Assembly (NCBI GenBank): GCA_017388605.1
Contig: JAFPIE010000211.1
Location: 1 to 11,250, forward strand
Source: Acholeplasmatales bacterium
Lineage (GTDB): Bacteria > Bacillota_I > Bacilli_A > Acholeplasmatales > Anaeroplasmataceae
DNA length: 11,250 nt
Direction: 5' to 3'
Shown here: in pieces, positions 8,344-11,250 of the stretch
Layout: the number at the start of each line of letters is the position of its first letter
Position numbering within the stretch: the stretch's first letter is position 1
Program-made: the position numbers and the translations under genes
Notes under the pieces: model-generated
Told to the model about the DNA's origin: nothing
What the model saw: only the letters and a program-made list of their open reading frames with translations
Database searches by the model: none

Positions 8344-10170
8344 ATGTTTGATTTAGAAAACATAAAAGATCCATCCTTTTTAAAAGACCTAAGTGTGAAA
8401 GAGCTTAAGATACTAGCACAAGAGATTAGAGACTTTTTAATTGAAAACATCTCTAAAACCGGAGGACATTTATCCTCAAACTTAGGTGTTGTAGAATTGA
8501 CAATTGCCCTATACTATGTCTTTGATCCGAAGGAAGTAGATGTATTATTTGATGTAGGACATCAATGCTATACACATAAAATTCTTACCGGTAGAGCAAA
8601 GGAATTTAAGAATTTAAGGCAATTTGGTGGATTAAGCGGGTATATTAACCGTGAAGAATCTGAATATGATATATGGGAATCTGGTCATTCCTCAACATCT
8701 ATTTCTGCGATGAGTGGAATTATGCTTGCATCAAATAAAAGATGCGTTAGTGTAATTGGTGATTCATCCATTATGAATGGTGTTGCAATGGAGGGCTTAA
8801 ATTTCTTAGGCCAAATTAAGGGTAAAAACCCAGTCATCATTTTAAATGATAATAAAATGGGTATTACAAAATCTGTAGGAGCTCTAACTCGTGCTCTAAC
8901 AAGGCTTAGAGGATCTAAATTCCACGTTGGTCTTAAGAGAGTTTTGACCAAAATATTCCCGAATTGGCTCCATGTATTTTGCCATAAAATAAAAAGATCC
9001 TTCAAAGCATTTATCCAAAAGGATAATGTATTTGAGGATTTAGGCTTTGATTATTATGGACCATACGATGGTAATGATTTAGTACCATTAATTAAAGCGT
9101 TAAAAAGAATTAAAATTCAAAAAGAACCAATTCTATTACATGTTTTAACGAAAAAGGGTAAGGGGTATTCCCCTAGTGAGGCAGATACTACAGGTAACTT
9201 CCATGGTGTTGAGCCCTTTGATATTAAAACAGGAGCTCCAATTTTTCAAGATAATACACATATTAGCTATTCTAAGATTGTTGCCGACTATTTAGTCGAA
9301 AAACGAAAAATAAAGGAATTTAAGGTGATTACTCCAGCAACAAAGGCTGGTGCAAAGCTTGAATTGTTCCATAAGAATTATCCAAATGATTTTTATGATG
9401 TAGGTATCGCAGAGGAGCATGCTGCAGTCATGGGCGCAGGTATGGCTATTGCAAATAAGGATGTTGTCGTACTTATGTATTCTACCTTTGCTCAAAGAGC
9501 TTATGATGAAATCCTAAATGATATCGCAAGACAGGATTTAAAGGTTATCTTTGGAATTGACCGTGCCGGTATTGTTGGTGAGGATGGTATTACACATCAG
9601 GGAATTTATGATGTATCTATGTTCTTAGCTATGCCAAATATTATTGTAACAATGCCTATGGATGATATGGAAGCCATTGGTTTATTCAATTATGCCTTTA
9701 ATCAAAAGCATCCATTTGTTATACGTTATCCAAGATCAAAAGAGCTAAAAAGAGATTTAAATTATACCTATTTATGTGATTTATCCTGGCCAACTCTAAG
9801 CGTTGGAAGAAAAGGCATTATTATTTCCTATGGCCCTGATGTTTTAAGGCTAAAAAGAATTGTTGATGAAAACAATTTTGATTTAACTGTAATCAATGCT
9901 AGATCCTTAAAGCCTATGGATATAAATGCTTTAGAGGATGCTTTAGCAACCAACCTACCAATTTTAGTTTTTGAGCAAAATATATCATCTGGTACTCTTT
10001 ATTCTAAAATATTAGAATATAAAGAAGAACATGGATATACCAATCACGTATTCGTCCATGGCTTTAAGCCTGGGGTTGAAATTACCTTTGGTAGCTTAGA
10101 TGAGGTATATCAAAACTATAAATGGGATGATAAATCCTTTATAGATGTAATTAAGGAGAAGCTATTATGA
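8344..10170 (+). CDS. dxs: 1-deoxy-D-xylulose-5-phosphate synthase
   Basis: Dxs condenses pyruvate and glyceraldehyde 3-phosphate, with thiamine diphosphate (TPP) and Mg, to DXP. DXP feeds MEP-pathway isoprenoids and the thiamine and pyridoxal phosphate routes. It has 608 residues, slightly short of the usual 620-640. In order there are GGHLSSNLGVVELT (His42); FDVGHQCYTHKILTGR (69-84); the TPP/Mg motif VIGDSSIMNGVAMEGLN (137-153) with ILNDNKMGIT (166-175), keeping the metal ligands Asp140 and Asn168; GPYDGND (239-245); KKGKGYSPSEAD; and FHGVEPFD with His287. The pyrimidine domain has VGIAEEHA with catalytic Glu357, YSTFAQRAYDEI, IDRAGIVGEDGITHQG and RYPR (461-464). Residues about 485-608 are the C-terminal transketolase domain. 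The third residue of GDG is Ser here, and DGHD is DGND. All residues known to be catalytic appear present, so I expect activity. The stop TGA overlaps the next ATG and is followed directly by TAA. Confidence 0.95.
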   Translation: MFDLENIKDPSFLKDLSVKELKILAQEIRDFLIENISKTGGHLSSNLGVVELTIALYYVFDPKEVDVLFDVGHQCYTHKILTGRAKEFKNLRQFGGLSGYINREESEYDIWESGHSSTSISAMSGIMLASNKRCVSVIGDSSIMNGVAMEGLNFLGQIKGKNPVIILNDNKMGITKSVGALTRALTRLRGSKFHVGLKRVLTKIFPNWLHVFCHKIKRSFKAFIQKDNVFEDLGFDYYGPYDGNDLVPLIKALKRIKIQKEPILLHVLTKKGKGYSPSEADTTGNFHGVEPFDIKTGAPIFQDNTHISYSKIVADYLVEKRKIKEFKVITPATKAGAKLELFHKNYPNDFYDVGIAEEHAAVMGAGMAIANKDVVVLMYSTFAQRAYDEILNDIARQDLKVIFGIDRAGIVGEDGITHQGIYDVSMFLAMPNIIVTMPMDDMEAIGLFNYAFNQKHPFVIRYPRSKELKRDLNYTYLCDLSWPTLSVGRKGIIISYGPDVLRLKRIVDENNFDLTVINARSLKPMDINALEDALATNLPILVFEQNISSGTLYSKILEYKEEHGYTNHVFVHGFKPGVEITFGSLDEVYQNYKWDDKSFIDVIKEKLL

Positions 10171-10679
10171 TAAGACTTGCTTTAATGGATGATTTTGATT
10201 CTATAATTACATGCTTAAATGATGCAAAGGAATTCTTAAAAAGCCAAGGCTCATCCCAATGGAATGGACCTAAGGGAAGCCCTAGTGAGGAAACATTTAA
10301 AAATGATATTTTAAAAAGACAATGCTATGTTTGCATAAGAAATGGCATCGTTTGTGGTGTTGCTACATTTATGGGCTATGAAAAGGAATATGATGAACCT
10401 CTTGGTGAATGGCTTACAAAGGAAATGAATTACACAACGATTCATAGAATCGCTGTAAAAAAGGAATATAGAAGCCAAGGTGTTGCTACAGAGCTTATGC
10501 ATTTTGCAGAAGAATTCACTAAAAATACAGGAAGAAAATCGATAAGAATTGATACCCATCCTGAGAATTTAATTATGCAAACCATGCTTAAGACCTTAGG
10601 CTATTCCTACTGTGGATATGTTATATATTCCTATATTTTTCCAGAGCCTAAGAGATTAATATATGAAAAAATGATTTAG
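10167..10679 (+). CDS. GNAT N-acetyltransferase (Acetyltransf_1 type)
   Basis: This is a predicted acetyl-CoA-dependent acetyltransferase of 170 residues with unknown substrate. The acetyl-CoA loop lies in HRIAVKKEYRSQGVATELM (93-111), with the R-x-x-G-x-A signature as Arg102, Gly105 and Ala107. Downstream, SIRIDTHPENLIMQTMLKTL (134-153) followed by GYSYCGYV is the usual strand-5/helix-4 region. The block QWNGPKGSPSEETFKNDI near 31-48 and the IDTHPEN motif are typical of a Firmicutes GNAT group annotated only by family. ATG 10167 overlaps the dxs stop by four bases (ATGA) and has AAGGAG (10153-10158) eight bases upstream, so the gene is co-transcribed and probably translationally coupled with dxs. 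It shows little resemblance to the GNAT upstream of dxs beyond the shared fold, so recent duplication is unlikely. The coupling hints at a linked role, but no isoprenoid-pathway acetyltransferase step is known that would explain it. A terminator follows. Confidence 0.85.
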   Translation: MIRLALMDDFDSIITCLNDAKEFLKSQGSSQWNGPKGSPSEETFKNDILKRQCYVCIRNGIVCGVATFMGYEKEYDEPLGEWLTKEMNYTTIHRIAVKKEYRSQGVATELMHFAEEFTKNTGRKSIRIDTHPENLIMQTMLKTLGYSYCGYVIYSYIFPEPKRLIYEKMI

Positions 10680-10683
10680 AAAT

Positions 10684-10720
10684 TTTGGCAATAATTTGCC
10701 AAATTTTCTTTTTTTTCTTC
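10684..10720 (+). terminator. Intrinsic terminator after dxs and the second GNAT gene
   Basis: TTTGGCAA (10684-10691) pairs perfectly with TTGCCAAA (10696-10703) across a TAAT loop, and AT pairs extend the base with one bulge. A long T-rich run follows (10704-10720), including eight consecutive T residues. It starts five bases past the TAG stop. This is a strong Rho-independent terminator and separates the dxs unit from the last gene. Confidence 0.9.
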
Positions 10721-10737
10721 CTTGGTATTTCAATTTT

Positions 10738-10766
10738 TTGACATTCAGGTTATAATTAAATAAATA
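10738..10766 (+). promoter_or_regulatory. Probable promoter of the RHS-like gene
   Basis: A perfect -35 TTGACA (10738-10743) has TAAATA (10761-10766) at 17-base spacing as a weak -10. A perfect TATAAT (10751-10756) is also present but lies only seven bases from TTGACA; it would need another, poor -35 (TTTCAA, 10728-10733). Either way, this 110-base gap after a terminator must hold the start of the next transcript. It also holds an AAAGGAG (10775-10781) ribosome site eight bases before the ATG. Confidence 0.5.
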
Positions 10767-10789
10767 TAACGATAAAAGGAGCGAATAAA

Positions 10790-11250
10790 ATGTCAGTAAT
10801 TCTAAATCAAGGCTTGAAGCCTTATCAAGAGTCAATTACTCATGAAATAGGTTCATTAAAGACAACGTTAAACCTATGTCCATCTGCGTCTAATATTTTG
10901 TTAGAAATTCCTCTTTTTAAGACAATTGGCGTAAGTGTTATGTCACCATCTTTAATCTATAATTATCAATTAAGAGGCAGTGGAGGCTTATTCAAAGGAG
11001 CTAAATTTAGTTATTTTCCAACACTTTCTAAAGAAGGTAATACCTTTTATATTACGAATCCTGATGGAACTGTTGATTCCTATAATGGGTATAATACTAT
11101 AAATCCTGAAACAAATTCATATATATATTATTCCTATGCTGGTATAGATTATTATATCTTAAAAGATAAATATGATAATAAAATAGAATACTTAGATTAT
11201 AATTATAGCCTTCCTTATCGAATTATATATAAAAATGGTACTACACTTAC
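10790..11250 (+). CDS. RHS/YD-repeat-like protein, N-terminal part (3' end outside window)
   Basis: The frame from ATG 10790 stays open for 153 codons to the window edge; AAAGGAG at 10775-10781 fixes the start. The protein begins MSVILNQGLKPYQESITHEI and shows no signal peptide, lipobox or membrane segment. From about residue 50 it looks like the beginning of an RHS/YD-repeat shell: SVMSPSLIYNYQLRGS, then FSYFPTLSKEGNTFYITNPD, a Gly/Asp turn PDGTVDSYNG, then LKDKYDNKIEYLDYNYSLPY and RIIYKNGTT. These recall the usual 'D-x-x-GN-x-I-x-Y-x-Y-x-x-x-x-L' and 'Y-x-x-G' repeats. Tyrosine is very frequent: 14 of residues 98-147. RHS proteins are large secreted or surface polymorphic-toxin, adhesin or cell-interaction proteins; their C-terminus decides the function and is not visible here. 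The assignment rests on repeat-like pattern only. An unrelated beta-rich surface or phage protein is the alternative. The gene has its own promoter region and lies downstream of a terminator. Confidence 0.55.
   Translation, partial: MSVILNQGLKPYQESITHEIGSLKTTLNLCPSASNILLEIPLFKTIGVSVMSPSLIYNYQLRGSGGLFKGAKFSYFPTLSKEGNTFYITNPDGTVDSYNGYNTINPETNSYIYYSYAGIDYYILKDKYDNKIEYLDYNYSLPYRIIYKNGTTL

Noticed and set aside
9161..9174. Hairpin AGGGG-TATT-CCCCT inside dxs
   Set aside because: It encodes the conserved KGKGYSPSEA region, has no T-tract after it, and needs no regulatory explanation.
7764..10679. The two GNAT genes flanking dxs as a duplicated pair
   Set aside because: They belong to different GNAT subgroups by N-terminus and acetyl-CoA loop, with no evident sequence similarity beyond the fold.
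10738..10756. TTGACA and TATAAT as one promoter
   Set aside because: Both hexamers are perfect, but the spacer is only seven bases, far too short for a sigma-70-type promoter; the 17-base partner TAAATA is preferred.
1..11250. CRISPR array, tRNA or rRNA gene, insertion sequence
   Set aside because: No regularly spaced repeats, no cloverleaf or rRNA-like blocks, and no transposase or flanking terminal repeats were seen by reading; coding genes fill nearly all the window.

Overview
The window is AT-rich bacterial DNA, all genes on the + strand, from a low-GC Gram-positive (Firmicutes/Bacilli-type) organism. Three things point there. The gene order pyrC-carA-carB-pyrK-pyrD-pyrF-pyrE is that of the 3' part of the Bacillus-type pyrimidine operon. 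The dihydroorotate dehydrogenase is the class 1B PyrK/PyrD pair. AGGAG-type ribosome binding sites and intrinsic terminators are strong. All 13 tryptophans in the complete genes are TGG and no gene has an internal TGA, so the organism does not behave like a code-4 Mollicute. Genus or species cannot be told from this window.

Positions 1-7697 hold the end of the pyrimidine (UMP) biosynthesis operon. It starts inside pyrC (dihydroorotase, last 132 residues), continues with carA and carB (carbamoyl-phosphate synthase), pyrK and pyrD (NAD-linked dihydroorotate dehydrogenase), pyrF (OMP decarboxylase) and pyrE (orotate phosphoribosyltransferase), and ends at a clear hairpin-plus-T-tract terminator. 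Genes overlap or lie within a few bases of each other, apart from a 12-base gap before carA. The products cover the route from bicarbonate, glutamine and ATP to UMP, except aspartate transcarbamylase (pyrB), which would be expected just upstream, outside the window together with any PyrR-type attenuator.

Positions 7698-10720 hold three genes not tied to pyrimidines: a RimJ/RimL-like GNAT acetyltransferase, dxs (1-deoxy-D-xylulose-5-phosphate synthase, entry to the MEP isoprenoid pathway and a source of DXP for thiamine and pyridoxal phosphate), and a second GNAT acetyltransferase whose start overlaps the dxs stop by four bases. The first GNAT gene and dxs share an unusual start signal, GGTGATACTATG. 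A strong terminator follows the second GNAT.

From 10721 to the end there is a promoter-like region and the first 153 codons of an open gene that runs off the window. Its tyrosine-rich, beta-strand-like sequence resembles the N-terminal part of RHS/YD-repeat proteins. This is the least ordinary item here. Nothing else in the window looks like a new system: most of it is conserved housekeeping metabolism.
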